NCBI RefSeq assembly: GCF_000012125.1
Contig: NC_007429.1
Coordinates: 620,001 to 684,000 of the forward strand
Source of the DNA: Chlamydia trachomatis A/HAR-13
GTDB taxonomy: Bacteria; Chlamydiota; Chlamydiia; Chlamydiales; Chlamydiaceae
Length of the DNA: 64,000 nucleotides
Direction of reading: 5' to 3'
The notes beneath the pieces are model-generated. The model did no database searches, was not told where the DNA came from, and saw only the letters and a list, made by a program, of their open reading frames with translations. The position numbers and the translations under genes are program-made. Below are positions 42,391-53,597 of this stretch, one piece after another; positions within the stretch are counted from its first letter, which is position 1; every line of letters begins with the position of its first letter.

Positions 42391-44397
42391 GTGGGAGGAG
42401 GAGTTCTGAAACAGCAATTTGTATTACATGCTCCTTTCCTCCCTTGTGGAGATCAGCCCGAAGCAATTCGCAGACTATCCCAAGGGATTACAGATGGAGT
42501 CCCTGCACAAGTTCTCTTAGGAACCACTGGATCCGGAAAGACTTTCACCATGGCAAATGTTATTGCTAACGTGAATGTTCCCACTCTGGTACTTGCTCAT
42601 AATAAAACTCTCGCTGCCCAGCTGTACCAAGAATTTAAAGCCTTCTTTCCAGAAAATGCAGTCGAATATTTTATTTCCTACTATGATTACTACCAGCCTG
42701 AAGCCTATATCGCTCGTAGTGATACGTACATTGAAAAAAGCCTTCTTATCAATGATGAAATTGATAAGCTCCGCCTTTCAGCAACACGTTCTATCTTAGA
42801 ACGCCGAGATACTCTTATCGTTTCCTCTATTTCTTGCATCTATGGAATAGGATCTCCTGATAACTACTCTTCTATGGCTCTCACATTAGAAGTTGGTAAA
42901 GAATACCCTCGATCGCAACTCTCTTCTCAACTCGTACGCATGCACTATCAGGCCTCCTCTACACCACAACGGAGTGCCTTTCGTGAACGCGGAAGTGTCA
43001 TTGATATCTTCTTGGCCTATGAAAGCGATCTTGCTGTACGACTCGAATTCATGAACGATACGCTTATTTCGATAGAGTATGTGGATCCATTAACTATGAT
43101 CCCCTCCCATACCACCTCGTCCATCACTCTCTATCCAGGGTCGCACTATGTAACTCCGGAAGCTGTTCGAGAACAAGCGATCCGCACAATCCGAGAAGAA
43201 CTCGAGCAACGCATGCTTTTTTTTGAAGGACGTCCTGTAGAACAAGAACGCCTCTTTCAACGTACCACGCATGATATCGAAATGATTAAAGAAATTGGAT
43301 TTTGCAAAGGAATCGAGAATTATTCCCGGCATTTTACAGGGGCTGCTCCTGGAGAGCCGCCAACCTGCCTCCTAGACTATTTCCCAGATGATTTTCTTTT
43401 AATTATCGATGAATCTCACCAAACTCTTCCACAATTACGTGCTATGTATCGAGGAGATCAGTCTCGCAAACAGTCGCTAGTAGAATATGGATTCCGACTC
43501 CCGTCGGCTTTCGATAACAGACCGCTCACCTATGAAGAAGCTCGTCGTTATTTTCATCGTGTAATTTATGTATCCGCAACTCCTGGAGATCTGGAAATTC
43601 AAGAAAGTCGTGGACATATCATCGAACAAATCATTCGCCCTACAGGAATTCCTGATCCCTTACCAGAGATTCGCCCAGCTAAAGGACAAATCGATGATCT
43701 CTTAGAAGAAATCCGTCAACGGCTCCGTAAAGATCAAGAAAAAATCCTTGTTATCTCCGTAACAAAAAAATTAGCTGAAGATATCGCTGCCTTCCTCGCA
43801 GAGCTAGGCATTGCTGCTACATATCTGCACTCAGGAATTGAAACAGCAGAAAGAACGCAGATCCTTACTGATTTGCGATTAGGGAATATCGATGTATTGA
43901 TTGGTGTCAATCTTCTTCGTGAAGGGATTGATCTACCAGAAGTTTCATTGGTAGCGATTCTTGATGCAGATAAAGAAGGGTTTTTACGTAGTAGCGCCTC
44001 TCTTATTCAATTTTGTGGACGCGCAGCTCGTAATATTCATGGGAAAGTGATTTGCTATGCAGACCGCATCACTCCATCTATGGATCATATGCTCAAAGAA
44101 ACAGAACGACGCAGAAAAATACAGCTCGATTACAATCAACAACATAAAATCACTCCGCAACCTATTATTAAACCGATCTTAGCTAATCCGATTACTAAAG
44201 AAGCTGGTCAAGAAGAAACTCGTTTAAAAATGCAATCTTCGAAAGAGTTGGAAGCCTCTATAAAAACCTATGAGGAAGCCATGTATCAAGCAGCTCAGGA
44301 GTTCCAATTCGATGAAGCTGTAAAGTACCGTGATTTGATGAATGCAGCAAAAAAACAGCTCCTCTTTCAAAAAGGAGAAGAAGAAAATGGGGACTGA
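42391..44397 (+). CDS. uvrB: Excinuclease ABC subunit B
   Basis: A protein of 668 residues (GTG start). Motifs: Walker [10 protein letters not shown] (about 44-52), [10 protein letters not shown] in the beta-hairpin region that clamps damaged DNA, D-E-S-H (Walker B), Q-F-C-G-R-A-A-R (motif VI) and a C-terminal UVR domain that binds UvrC. The start is uncertain: GTG 42391 has no ribosome-binding site, while a strong GGGAGGAGGAG lies inside the first codons and would serve a CTG at 42406. Confidence 0.93.
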   Translation: MGGGVLKQQFVLHAPFLPCGDQPEAIRRLSQGITDGVPAQVLLGTTGSGKTFTMANVIANVNVPTLVLAHNKTLAAQLYQEFKAFFPENAVEYFISYYDYYQPEAYIARSDTYIEKSLLINDEIDKLRLSATRSILERRDTLIVSSISCIYGIGSPDNYSSMALTLEVGKEYPRSQLSSQLVRMHYQASSTPQRSAFRERGSVIDIFLAYESDLAVRLEFMNDTLISIEYVDPLTMIPSHTTSSITLYPGSHYVTPEAVREQAIRTIREELEQRMLFFEGRPVEQERLFQRTTHDIEMIKEIGFCKGIENYSRHFTGAAPGEPPTCLLDYFPDDFLLIIDESHQTLPQLRAMYRGDQSRKQSLVEYGFRLPSAFDNRPLTYEEARRYFHRVIYVSATPGDLEIQESRGHIIEQIIRPTGIPDPLPEIRPAKGQIDDLLEEIRQRLRKDQEKILVISVTKKLAEDIAAFLAELGIAATYLHSGIETAERTQILTDLRLGNIDVLIGVNLLREGIDLPEVSLVAILDADKEGFLRSSASLIQFCGRAARNIHGKVICYADRITPSMDHMLKETERRRKIQLDYNQQHKITPQPIIKPILANPITKEAGQEETRLKMQSSKELEASIKTYEEAMYQAAQEFQFDEAVKYRDLMNAAKKQLLFQKGEEENGD

Positions 44398-44417
44398 AAA
44401 GGATACCACAGAATTGA

Positions 44418-45833
<1,416 letters not shown>

Positions 45834-45854
45834 GGAAACTTCGAAAAAATAGCT

Positions 45855-45895
45855 GGGAAGGGATTGCTTATAAGATCCCTTCCCCCCTCTTTGCT
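45855..45895 (+). terminator. Terminator after eno
   Basis: A perfect 10-bp stem GGGAAGGGAT / ATCCCTTCCC (45855-45864, 45875-45884) with a 10-nt loop. The downstream tract CCCTCTTTGCTT is only moderately T-rich. Confidence 0.65.
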
Positions 45896-45959
45896 TGAGG
45901 ATTTTTCTCTGGGAGAGTATGTACAACTTTATTAAGCTCCTCTGGGGAAAAAAAGAGAA

Positions 45960-47912
45960 ATGACCATCTCTATTCATGAGAATAAATATTCCATGATCTC
46001 CTTCACACGCACGATAGGTTTTCGTTTATGGCTTATCTGTGTGGCCGCTATTATGTTCCCCTTAGGGATCAATATCTTGCAATTGAACCTTCAGCAATAC
46101 AAGAAAACACTCTCCTCTATCACTTCCGATCTGCGAGAAAATGCTTTATTTAAAGCTCACACTTTACAACAAACTATTCCTTTAAATATTGATATCCTGG
46201 CTCTCTTTTCAGAAATTTTTGATCTAGACAGAGGAGTCCCTGCTGAACCGGATCTTGCTCTAAGTAAAGAAATGGAGAAGATCTTTCACTCCACTTATAA
46301 AGAGATTTCTCTAGTAAAAAAAGAGGCTGATGGGAACTTTAGAGTCGTTGCTTCTAGCCGCATCGAACAACTTGGTAAAAACTATAACCAAGAGATTTTC
46401 CTATCAGATTCTCAACCATTTCTCGCTACTTTGCGACATTCCGGTTCCGATTCTCAGGTTCTGGCTGTCTTACAAACGAATATTTTTGATATCAGCTCTC
46501 AAGAAGTCCTTGGCGTACTCTATACCCTTTCGGATACCAACTATTTATTAAATGGATTACTTGCAGCTAAAGATCCTCTCTCCGTAAAAACTGCAATTCT
46601 CTCTAAAAATGGCATCATTCTTCAAGCAACAGATTCCTCTTTAGATCTTGTATCGATACACAAAACGGTTTCTAAAGAGCAATTTTGTGATGTTTTCCTT
46701 CGCGATGATATCTGCCCCCCTCATCTCTTACTACGCCCCCCTTTAAATCTCGATCCTCTTCCTTATGGCGAGAATTTCGTTTCATTTTGCATTGGGAACA
46801 CAGAAATGTGGGGATATATCCACTCTCTACCTGAGATGGATTTCCGCATATTGACTTATGAAGAAAAATCTATAATTTTTGCTTCTTTATGGCGACGAAC
46901 CTTACTGTACTTTGCTTATTTTTGTTGCGTACTTTTAGGAAGCATTACAGCTTTTTTAGTTGCAAAACGCTTATCCAAGCCTATCCGGAAGCTGGCTACG
47001 GCCATGATGGAAACTCGTCGCAATCAACACCATCCATATGAACCCGATTCTCTGGGCTTTGAAATTAATCATCTAGGAGAAATCTTTAACTCCATGGTGC
47101 AAAGCCTTTTGCAACAGCAATCTTTAGCAGAAAAAAATTTCGAGATCAAACAGCATGCACAAAATGCATTACGACTAGGAGAAGAAGCTCAACAACGCCT
47201 GCTTCCTAACCAGCTGCCTGATTCCCCAACTACAGAAATCGCTAAAGCCTATATTCCTGCAATTACGGTAGGAGGAGATTTCTTTGATATCTTTGTTATA
47301 GGCGAAGGTCCCCAAGCTAAACTCTTTCTAATCGTTGCTGATGCTTCCGGGAAAGGAGTCAATGCGTGCACCTACTCCTTATTCCTGAAAAACATGTTAC
47401 ATACCTTTTTGAGTGAGCTCTCCTCTATTCAAGAAGCCGTTCAACAAACAGCTGCTCTCTTCTATCAACAGACAGCTGAATCTGGGATGTTTGTAACACT
47501 ATGCATTTATTGTTATCATTACGCAACACGAGAACTAGAATACTATTCTTGTGGCCACAACCCAGCGTGTCTCCGAGCTCCTAATGGAGATATCTCTTTC
47601 CTGTCGCATCCTGGTATGGCCTTAGGATTTTTACCTGAAGTTCCTCCTCACCCTGCTTACACTCTCGTTCTTGAAGAGGAGTCTCTTTTAGTGCTCTATA
47701 CCGATGGGGTGACTGAAGCAAGCAATAAGCATGGAGAGATGTTTGGAGAAGAACGCTTAAAAGCATTAGTGGCTTCGTTGACGAAACAAAGTGCCGAAGA
47801 AGCCATCCAATCTATCATGTTCTCTATTAAGTCTTTTGTGAAAGATTGCCCACAACATGACGATATCACTTTACTCGTTTTGAAAATACCTAAGGAACCT
47901 TCCGCTTATTAG
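45960..47912 (+). CDS. rsbU: PP2C-type phosphatase with periplasmic sensor, RsbU
   Basis: A protein of 650 residues. A first membrane helix (19-42) and a second (about 312-335) enclose a periplasmic double-Cache-like sensor domain. A HAMP linker (336-390) and short coiled coil lead to a C-terminal PPM/PP2C phosphatase with all metal-binding aspartates: D440/D443 in G-G-D-F-F-D, D461 in A-D-A-S-G-K-G, D582 in Y-T-D-G and D634-D635. It should dephosphorylate RsbV and so oppose RsbW. Published work on the C. trachomatis protein reports that the sensor domain binds TCA-type dicarboxylates such as alpha-ketoglutarate. The weaker purine-rich tract before 45960 serves as ribosome-binding site. Confidence 0.92.
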   Translation: MTISIHENKYSMISFTRTIGFRLWLICVAAIMFPLGINILQLNLQQYKKTLSSITSDLRENALFKAHTLQQTIPLNIDILALFSEIFDLDRGVPAEPDLALSKEMEKIFHSTYKEISLVKKEADGNFRVVASSRIEQLGKNYNQEIFLSDSQPFLATLRHSGSDSQVLAVLQTNIFDISSQEVLGVLYTLSDTNYLLNGLLAAKDPLSVKTAILSKNGIILQATDSSLDLVSIHKTVSKEQFCDVFLRDDICPPHLLLRPPLNLDPLPYGENFVSFCIGNTEMWGYIHSLPEMDFRILTYEEKSIIFASLWRRTLLYFAYFCCVLLGSITAFLVAKRLSKPIRKLATAMMETRRNQHHPYEPDSLGFEINHLGEIFNSMVQSLLQQQSLAEKNFEIKQHAQNALRLGEEAQQRLLPNQLPDSPTTEIAKAYIPAITVGGDFFDIFVIGEGPQAKLFLIVADASGKGVNACTYSLFLKNMLHTFLSELSSIQEAVQQTAALFYQQTAESGMFVTLCIYCYHYATRELEYYSCGHNPACLRAPNGDISFLSHPGMALGFLPEVPPHPAYTLVLEEESLLVLYTDGVTEASNKHGEMFGEERLKALVASLTKQSAEEAIQSIMFSIKSFVKDCPQHDDITLLVLKIPKEPSAY

Positions 47913-48036
47913 TCTTCGCATATCTTAAAAACTTCCCTAACGAATCCTTGTAGATTTTTTCCTTTCTACTTCTTTATCGTGCCGTTAAGAAGCTTTTTTC
48001 AGTTATCTTCTCTAAAATATATGTTTTAGGTGCGGA

Positions 48037-49845
48037 ATGAGACAGACATTCACCAAAAGAATCCTTCTTTTTCTTTTCCTAGTGATTCCTGCTCCTCTCC
48101 TTCTCAATCTCGTTGTCCTTTCTTTCTTTTCCTTCGTGGCTGTTAAAACAACGATCATTCAGGATCTGCATACCCGCACCATGAACTTTAATTTAGAACT
48201 CGAAAAGAAAATCGCCATTCAAAATATTTTTCTGAAACGTTTAGCGGAAACGTTAGCATTAAAAACCCTCACAACCTCACATGATTTTTTCACTGAAGCT
48301 TATAGTGAGATGATTGCTCTCGGAGATACCGATTTATCCCTCTGCCTACTTTCTTCCGCTAACGATAGCATCCGTACAAAGAATCCTCGGGATCCTTTTG
48401 TTCGTTATATAAAAGCTCATCCAGAAATACGTGATAAGCTTATCCAAAATCCTGGGAATGCTAGCCTTATCTCTATTTCTGAACGCCCAGACACCGAAGA
48501 TCATTACCTTATTTTTGCAGAACCACTTCCTATCTACGAAGACCCCTCATTAGCCGGCTGGGTAATTGCTTTCTATTCGATGCAAAAACTACGCAACTAT
48601 CTCTTCCATAACAAACAATCCTATCAAGATCTTCTTTGCTATCTCAACCATAAGGGAGAACTTCTCTTTTCAAACTCATCTCCTTTTCAAAATGGAGCTT
48701 TTTCTCTCTCCATGGAAGGATATCCCGCTCTCTCTTCAGAAAAAGCTTCTTATCCTTTAGAACCTTCTCCTGAATTATTTAAAGCTAAAGAGCTGTTAAA
48801 AGTTTCCATACACGGGAAAACTTTCTTAGCCTATTTATCTCCTTGGCAGCCTATACCACATACCCATTCTCTTGCGCTGATCCCTCTATCCACTTGCATT
48901 ACACAAGCCTTACGGCTTCCCATCAACGTAATCTTATTCTATATCCTCGCTTTTTCTTTGATGGGATGGGTGCTCTCTTGCACTAGCAAACGATTAAATC
49001 GTCCCTTACAAGAGCTTTCTGTCAGTATGGAATCCGCGTGGAAAGGCAACCATAATGTCCGCTATGAGCCGCAACCTTATGGCTATGAAATCAATGAACT
49101 GGGGAATATTTTTAACTGTACTTTACTTCTTCTGCTGAACGTCAAAGAAAAAGCTGAAATAGAATATATTTCCGGAAATTTATTACAAAAAGAGCTTGCT
49201 CTTCTCTCTTCCTTAAAAGATACCCTTCTCTGTCAACGTTCGAATTCTCTCCCAGGAGGAACTTTCTCTTTGCATTATTTACAAGGAGAACAACAAACCG
49301 GATATTTTTATGGTTGGGTTGCCACTCCTGAAAAAGATCGCCTCTTCGGAGTGATTGGAATAGCTGGAGATATCGGACTGCCTTCTTATCTCTACGCACT
49401 CTCTGCCCGCAGTTTATTCCTAACGTATGCAAGTTTAGGCTACTCATTACCTTCTATTTGCCATAAAACGATGCGAAGCTTTGATGAAACAACTGTAGGC
49501 AATGAAGCTTCTATTTCTATAGCTTGTCTTGAATACGACCTTTCTTCCAAGTCATTGTCTGTTCTAACAGAAGGTGCTAATCCTCCAACTCTATTCATAA
49601 AACGACAAGAACATCTCCTCACGATGTCAGAACAACAACGTATTGAGACCGGAGATATCCTTGTTTGCCTTACTGGAGGGCCCCACATCATTCAGTACTT
49701 GAAAACACTCCCTATAGAAGCATTACTAAAAGATCCTCTCGCTCCACTCAATTCTGAAAACTTTGCAGAGATGTTAACAACGATGCTGAGAAGTAAAAAT
49801 CAAACGCAGATCGATGGAGCTGTAGGCTTTTTATCCTTTATCTAA
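48037..49845 (+). CDS. RsbU paralogue with degenerate PP2C domain (CT589-type)
   Basis: A protein of 602 residues with the same plan as its neighbour RsbU: membrane helix (8-35), periplasmic domain (about 36-292), second helix (293-315), HAMP-like linker with the shared Y-x-P-x-x-x-G-x-E-I-N-x-L-G-x-I-F-N, and a C-terminal domain. That domain aligns with PP2C, but every metal site is lost: T-G-Y-F-Y-G (421-426) for G-G-D-F-F-D, G-I-A-G-D-I-G (441-447) for A-D-A-S-G-K-G, L-T-G-G (545-548) for Y-T-D-G, and D-G-A-V (593-596) for D-D-I-T. It is therefore probably a pseudo-phosphatase that senses a ligand and binds, rather than dephosphorylates, a partner. Start ATG with AGGTGCGGA. Confidence 0.75.
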   Translation: MRQTFTKRILLFLFLVIPAPLLLNLVVLSFFSFVAVKTTIIQDLHTRTMNFNLELEKKIAIQNIFLKRLAETLALKTLTTSHDFFTEAYSEMIALGDTDLSLCLLSSANDSIRTKNPRDPFVRYIKAHPEIRDKLIQNPGNASLISISERPDTEDHYLIFAEPLPIYEDPSLAGWVIAFYSMQKLRNYLFHNKQSYQDLLCYLNHKGELLFSNSSPFQNGAFSLSMEGYPALSSEKASYPLEPSPELFKAKELLKVSIHGKTFLAYLSPWQPIPHTHSLALIPLSTCITQALRLPINVILFYILAFSLMGWVLSCTSKRLNRPLQELSVSMESAWKGNHNVRYEPQPYGYEINELGNIFNCTLLLLLNVKEKAEIEYISGNLLQKELALLSSLKDTLLCQRSNSLPGGTFSLHYLQGEQQTGYFYGWVATPEKDRLFGVIGIAGDIGLPSYLYALSARSLFLTYASLGYSLPSICHKTMRSFDETTVGNEASISIACLEYDLSSKSLSVLTEGANPPTLFIKRQEHLLTMSEQQRIETGDILVCLTGGPHIIQYLKTLPIEALLKDPLAPLNSENFAEMLTTMLRSKNQTQIDGAVGFLSFI

Positions 49846-49859
49846 CAGTCTCTCTCTAA

Positions 49860-52724
49860 CTAAAAAAAGCCTTTCGGCAATCCACTTCGATAGCCTGGTG
49901 GAGGGGCCATTCCGTAATCTATGGGATTCGGATACAACGCCCAAGGATCTCGAACAACAAACCATCGTTCTTTATTTTCTGAAGGACGTCCTACCAATCC
50001 TAAATAATTAAATTCCCACAAATCCATCTCTTGGGTTCCAGGATGCAAAATAAAACCAAAATACCGGTAAGCCCAATTCGTATCACCAAAAAGAAGCGGA
50101 GCAGGATAGGCTAACCCATAGTGACGCATAGCAGCAATCAGCCTCATAGAAAGATCTTCTTCATGATAAACACGCTGATACCCAGCCATTAATAAACCTT
50201 TATACAGATGTCTGAGATCCGAGGAAGATAATAGCGAATGCTTCCCTACATTCTCTTCTAGTAGGGTAGCGAATCGATCATAGGATATCCGAGAAGAAAT
50301 CCCTAAATAAGAAGAAAGATCACTGATAATCTGGGGTAACTGCTGTTCAGAAACATAAGGCGCTTCATGTACGAACTGGCTCGCTAAATATTTCTGTAAA
50401 GTAGCTACTACTTTCTCATCATGAACAGTCGACTGAAAGAAACGCGAGCTCTTTTCATAGAATTCAGGAATAGATAACGAGAGATCATCACAAAAATATA
50501 AGAAATCTTGGGTAAGTTCTTGGAGATAATACCGTGTACAGAAACGTGTAATAAACGCATATATTGCCGATTTATCGAAAAGAGTACGCTTCAAAAAATC
50601 CTGATGCTTAGAAAGCCACACATCTCTCAGCCAAGTATAGCTATACCAATCATTAGTCCATGCATCTCTAAATAACGGAGCTCCTGCCATAACAGAAAAC
50701 ACATGCGAAGGGGCTGCTGCTAATAAAGAATGATCCCCATTTTCTACATAATCTTTCACAGCCTCAGGAAGATCTTTCAATGCATCAGCAAAAAATGCTG
50801 CCAACTCATGCGGATCCGCAGGCAATTTTTCTAGTTTGACGAGTGGTTTCGAATTTTCAAAATAATCGCCTACTAAAGTCGTTACTGTTCCTCCAGAAAC
50901 ATAAACCCAAGGGGTATGCGTAACTTGATCTAAATGCTGGAAAATCCCCTGTGGAATAGGACAATTATAAGCTTTCAAGATCCTTTCCATTGCAGCCTCC
51001 TGAAAACGAGGTTCATGTAAAGCCGATACAATACGATGCAAAAGAATAGAAGTTTCTTTTTCTAATCCAGAAACATTATGCTTCGCTAGGAGATCTCCTT
51101 CTATAGAAGTAAAAAACTCCGTCAAAGCATGAATAAATTCTTCGATAGAATAAATCGGCTCCCACGTGTTAGGATGACTCCTCCCATAGGTAAATAATAT
51201 ACGAAAGCCCGCAGGAACATCTTGATAATTCCCAGAAAACTCTCTAATAAAAGCATCGTATACGCTACGGAAATAGTTAGGGATTTCTCGTGAATAAAAA
51301 GACAAGAGAAAGTCTGGTAGCATGATCATTTTTTTCAGCTTCTCTTGCGCAGCATTCCAATCTTGTAAAGCTTGATTCAATTCTTGTCGAAAACGCACAT
51401 GATCCATAGCCAGAATTTGGCTATCTTGTTTATTGATCGGATTACGCATCCGACTTTCCACATATTCTAACTGCGCTTTTGCTTCTTGATACGTCTCTTC
51501 ACATTGTCCTGCAAAGGCTTGTGTCGTAGCTACTTCTTCTGCTAAAAATCTACGTATAATTTCACGTAAACCATCCTCATCATCACTGGTCCAACCTAAA
51601 GCAATTTGTAAATGCTTGGTGGTTGTTGTTTGACTCGCATCTGCTAACGTTGCTAACGTATATTCCCACGATTTCAATAATACATTCTGTGTATCACGAA
51701 TAAATCCCAGTTTTGCTTGCTCGTGAGATTCTAAATAGCTAAGTACACGTTGACTATTCGTAGACAACAAAACCGTACCATCCCCTCGCTCTTTACGGAA
51801 ACCTTCCTGCAAAACGGAAGCTTGCACTGTAGAAAGAGAAAGCTGATAGTGATGTAACAAACTATCCTGAATGACATCATGAGCTGTTATCTTCCCATGA
51901 ATATCCTGAACTTTTTGATAGATAAACTCATTAGCTAGTAGCGTTTGCACCTCACCTGCGATATCCCCTGTTGTTGGAAATATGCCAGAAGCTACGAATG
52001 CTGCTTGTAAATCTGACGAAGCAGCAAGAGTAGCCACAGGATTGGGATATAAATCCATTACACAAATAGGCTTAAATAAATCTCCTACACACGGTAGAAG
52101 ATTGATCGGAACGGAAATCTCTCGATCACCAACGATACGGGATATTTTCCCGGAAGATAATAAATCTTCCAAATCACGAATAAATAATAATGGATACTCC
52201 CGATGGATAAGAATTGCTAATGCTGTTGCGAAACAAGATCCGACATCTTGTCGCAAATAGGTAAATAATGCGACTAAAGCGGCTTCACGTACATGCCGTA
52301 CGGTTACTGTCTCACTAGCGGGCAACGCTAACGTATTCCGAATTAAATCTTGAACTCTAGCGTAAGAAGGTACAAAAAACCTTCGAAAACGATTTTTAAT
52401 TTCTTGATCATCCCGTAAAAACTCCAGCATCTTTAATACATGCTCACGAATCGGCCCTTCTTCCTGGCGATACGGTCCTAAGGGATATAAACATTTCGTC
52501 AACAGCTGAATACTTTCAACAACTCGACTAAGCTCCAAATCTCCTTCTTCATTCAGAATATAACTGGCTAACTTCCTTGCAATAGCAAGATTTTTTTTTG
52601 CTAAAGCAACTTTGCTATACGTTGTGAAATCTTGCAGGTTCTCACCACACAAAACCTCCTCCAGTAAGGAAGCTTTTTCTTTATTAGCTAAGGAATCAAA
52701 TACAGAAACGTCCAAACGAGACAT
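49860..52724 (-). CDS. Large conserved protein with papain-like motif (CT590-type)
   Basis: A protein of 954 residues with no signal peptide or membrane segment, mostly helical. Residues 158-171 read R-Q-D-V-G-S-C164-F-A-T-A-L-A-I, resembling the active-site helix of papain-like enzymes (oxyanion Gln, then G-S-C-[WF]-A). The C-terminus (about 880-930) has G-D-T-N-W, then H894 and a V-R-D-P-W block that could supply the rest of a triad. The gap of 700 residues between them is very large. It is convergent with the pseudo-phosphatase gene (14 nt apart). Function not known; cysteine protease or transglutaminase-like is a hypothesis. Confidence 0.6.
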   Translation of the reverse strand: MSRLDVSVFDSLANKEKASLLEEVLCGENLQDFTTYSKVALAKKNLAIARKLASYILNEEGDLELSRVVESIQLLTKCLYPLGPYRQEEGPIREHVLKMLEFLRDDQEIKNRFRRFFVPSYARVQDLIRNTLALPASETVTVRHVREAALVALFTYLRQDVGSCFATALAILIHREYPLLFIRDLEDLLSSGKISRIVGDREISVPINLLPCVGDLFKPICVMDLYPNPVATLAASSDLQAAFVASGIFPTTGDIAGEVQTLLANEFIYQKVQDIHGKITAHDVIQDSLLHHYQLSLSTVQASVLQEGFRKERGDGTVLLSTNSQRVLSYLESHEQAKLGFIRDTQNVLLKSWEYTLATLADASQTTTTKHLQIALGWTSDDEDGLREIIRRFLAEEVATTQAFAGQCEETYQEAKAQLEYVESRMRNPINKQDSQILAMDHVRFRQELNQALQDWNAAQEKLKKMIMLPDFLLSFYSREIPNYFRSVYDAFIREFSGNYQDVPAGFRILFTYGRSHPNTWEPIYSIEEFIHALTEFFTSIEGDLLAKHNVSGLEKETSILLHRIVSALHEPRFQEAAMERILKAYNCPIPQGIFQHLDQVTHTPWVYVSGGTVTTLVGDYFENSKPLVKLEKLPADPHELAAFFADALKDLPEAVKDYVENGDHSLLAAAPSHVFSVMAGAPLFRDAWTNDWYSYTWLRDVWLSKHQDFLKRTLFDKSAIYAFITRFCTRYYLQELTQDFLYFCDDLSLSIPEFYEKSSRFFQSTVHDEKVVATLQKYLASQFVHEAPYVSEQQLPQIISDLSSYLGISSRISYDRFATLLEENVGKHSLLSSSDLRHLYKGLLMAGYQRVYHEEDLSMRLIAAMRHYGLAYPAPLLFGDTNWAYRYFGFILHPGTQEMDLWEFNYLGLVGRPSENKERWFVVRDPWALYPNPIDYGMAPPPGYRSGLPKGFF

Positions 52725-52820
52725 GACGAAGAAAGGAGTTTTTTCTCTCCCTTTACCATGGAATAAAATTGCGATGCAATCTTCGAAACTTAAGAGTCCC
52801 TATCTCCAAAAAACTCTCTG

Positions 52821-53588
52821 TTATTCCTCTGTTTTTTTCTTGAATAACGAGGAAAATAATGCTCGCAAAGAAAAACGGGAAACCTCACATCCCATAGCTG
52901 AAATGCTTTCTGTTAAAGGCAACTTTTTAGGACATACTCGCACACAATTATGAGCCTGCCCACATCCCTCTATTCCTCGGGTACCCATCAATGCTCGTAA
53001 CCGACTCTCTCGACGTTTCTCTCCAGGATAAGCGTTAAAATAACGCGCTTGCGCAATAGCGGCTGGCCCCATAAAATCACTTTTTTCATTTACTTGTGGG
53101 CAGGCTTCCGTGCAACAGCCACAAGTCATACACATCGACAAAGAGTACATTAAAGTTTGCTCTTCTTGAGAGATTTTAGGGCCTGCGCCTTCCCCACATT
53201 TCTCTGCAGAAATCCATCCTTGAATCTCTTCTAAATTTTTGAACATAACAGAGCGATCTACAATCAAATCTCGCACTAAAGGGAACTTAGAAAGAGGGGC
53301 TAACTTGATCTCTCTTTTAGCATCTATATGCTCATGAATTAATGCAGTGCAAGCTTGTCTTGGAATACCATTCACTGAAACTGCACAAGAGCCACAAACC
53401 TCTTCTAGACAAGCCTGTTCCCAAACAACAGGATCCACACGCTCTCCATGAATATTTACAGGATTCTTTTCAATTTCCATGAGAGTACTGATCACATTCT
53501 CCCCTGGGTGTAGTTCCAACTCAAAACTTTCCCAATATTATTTCCCAGGAACGCCTCTATAAATATTCAAAATAAATGTCTCTTTCAA
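52821..53588 (-). pseudogene. sdhB: Succinate dehydrogenase iron-sulfur subunit, interrupted by a stop codon
   Basis: The full frame runs from a TTG at 53588 (AGGAGG 5 nt upstream, directly after sdhA) to 52821, 255 residues, in one frame. Codon 17 is TAA (53538-53540): the frame reads ...G-V-P-G-K, stop, Y-W-E-S-F-E-L-E-L-H-P-G-E-N-V. The residues before the stop match an SdhB N-terminus (F-I-L-N-I-Y-R), so they are real coding sequence. Downstream, the [2Fe-2S] cysteines (C-L-E-E-V-C-G-S-C ... C) and the later cysteine motifs C-M-T-C-G-C-C and N-C-V-R-V-C-P are intact. Restart at TTG 53519 would lose the first strands of the ferredoxin domain. A CAA to TAA change is the simplest origin. Confidence 0.85.
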
Positions 53589-53597
53589 ATTAGCCTC

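Noticed and set aside
53538..53540. TAA in sdhB as a recoded sense codon or programmed read-through
   Set aside because: TAA is the poorest stop for read-through, no stimulatory structure is evident, and the neighbouring sdhC is also damaged, so decay is simpler.
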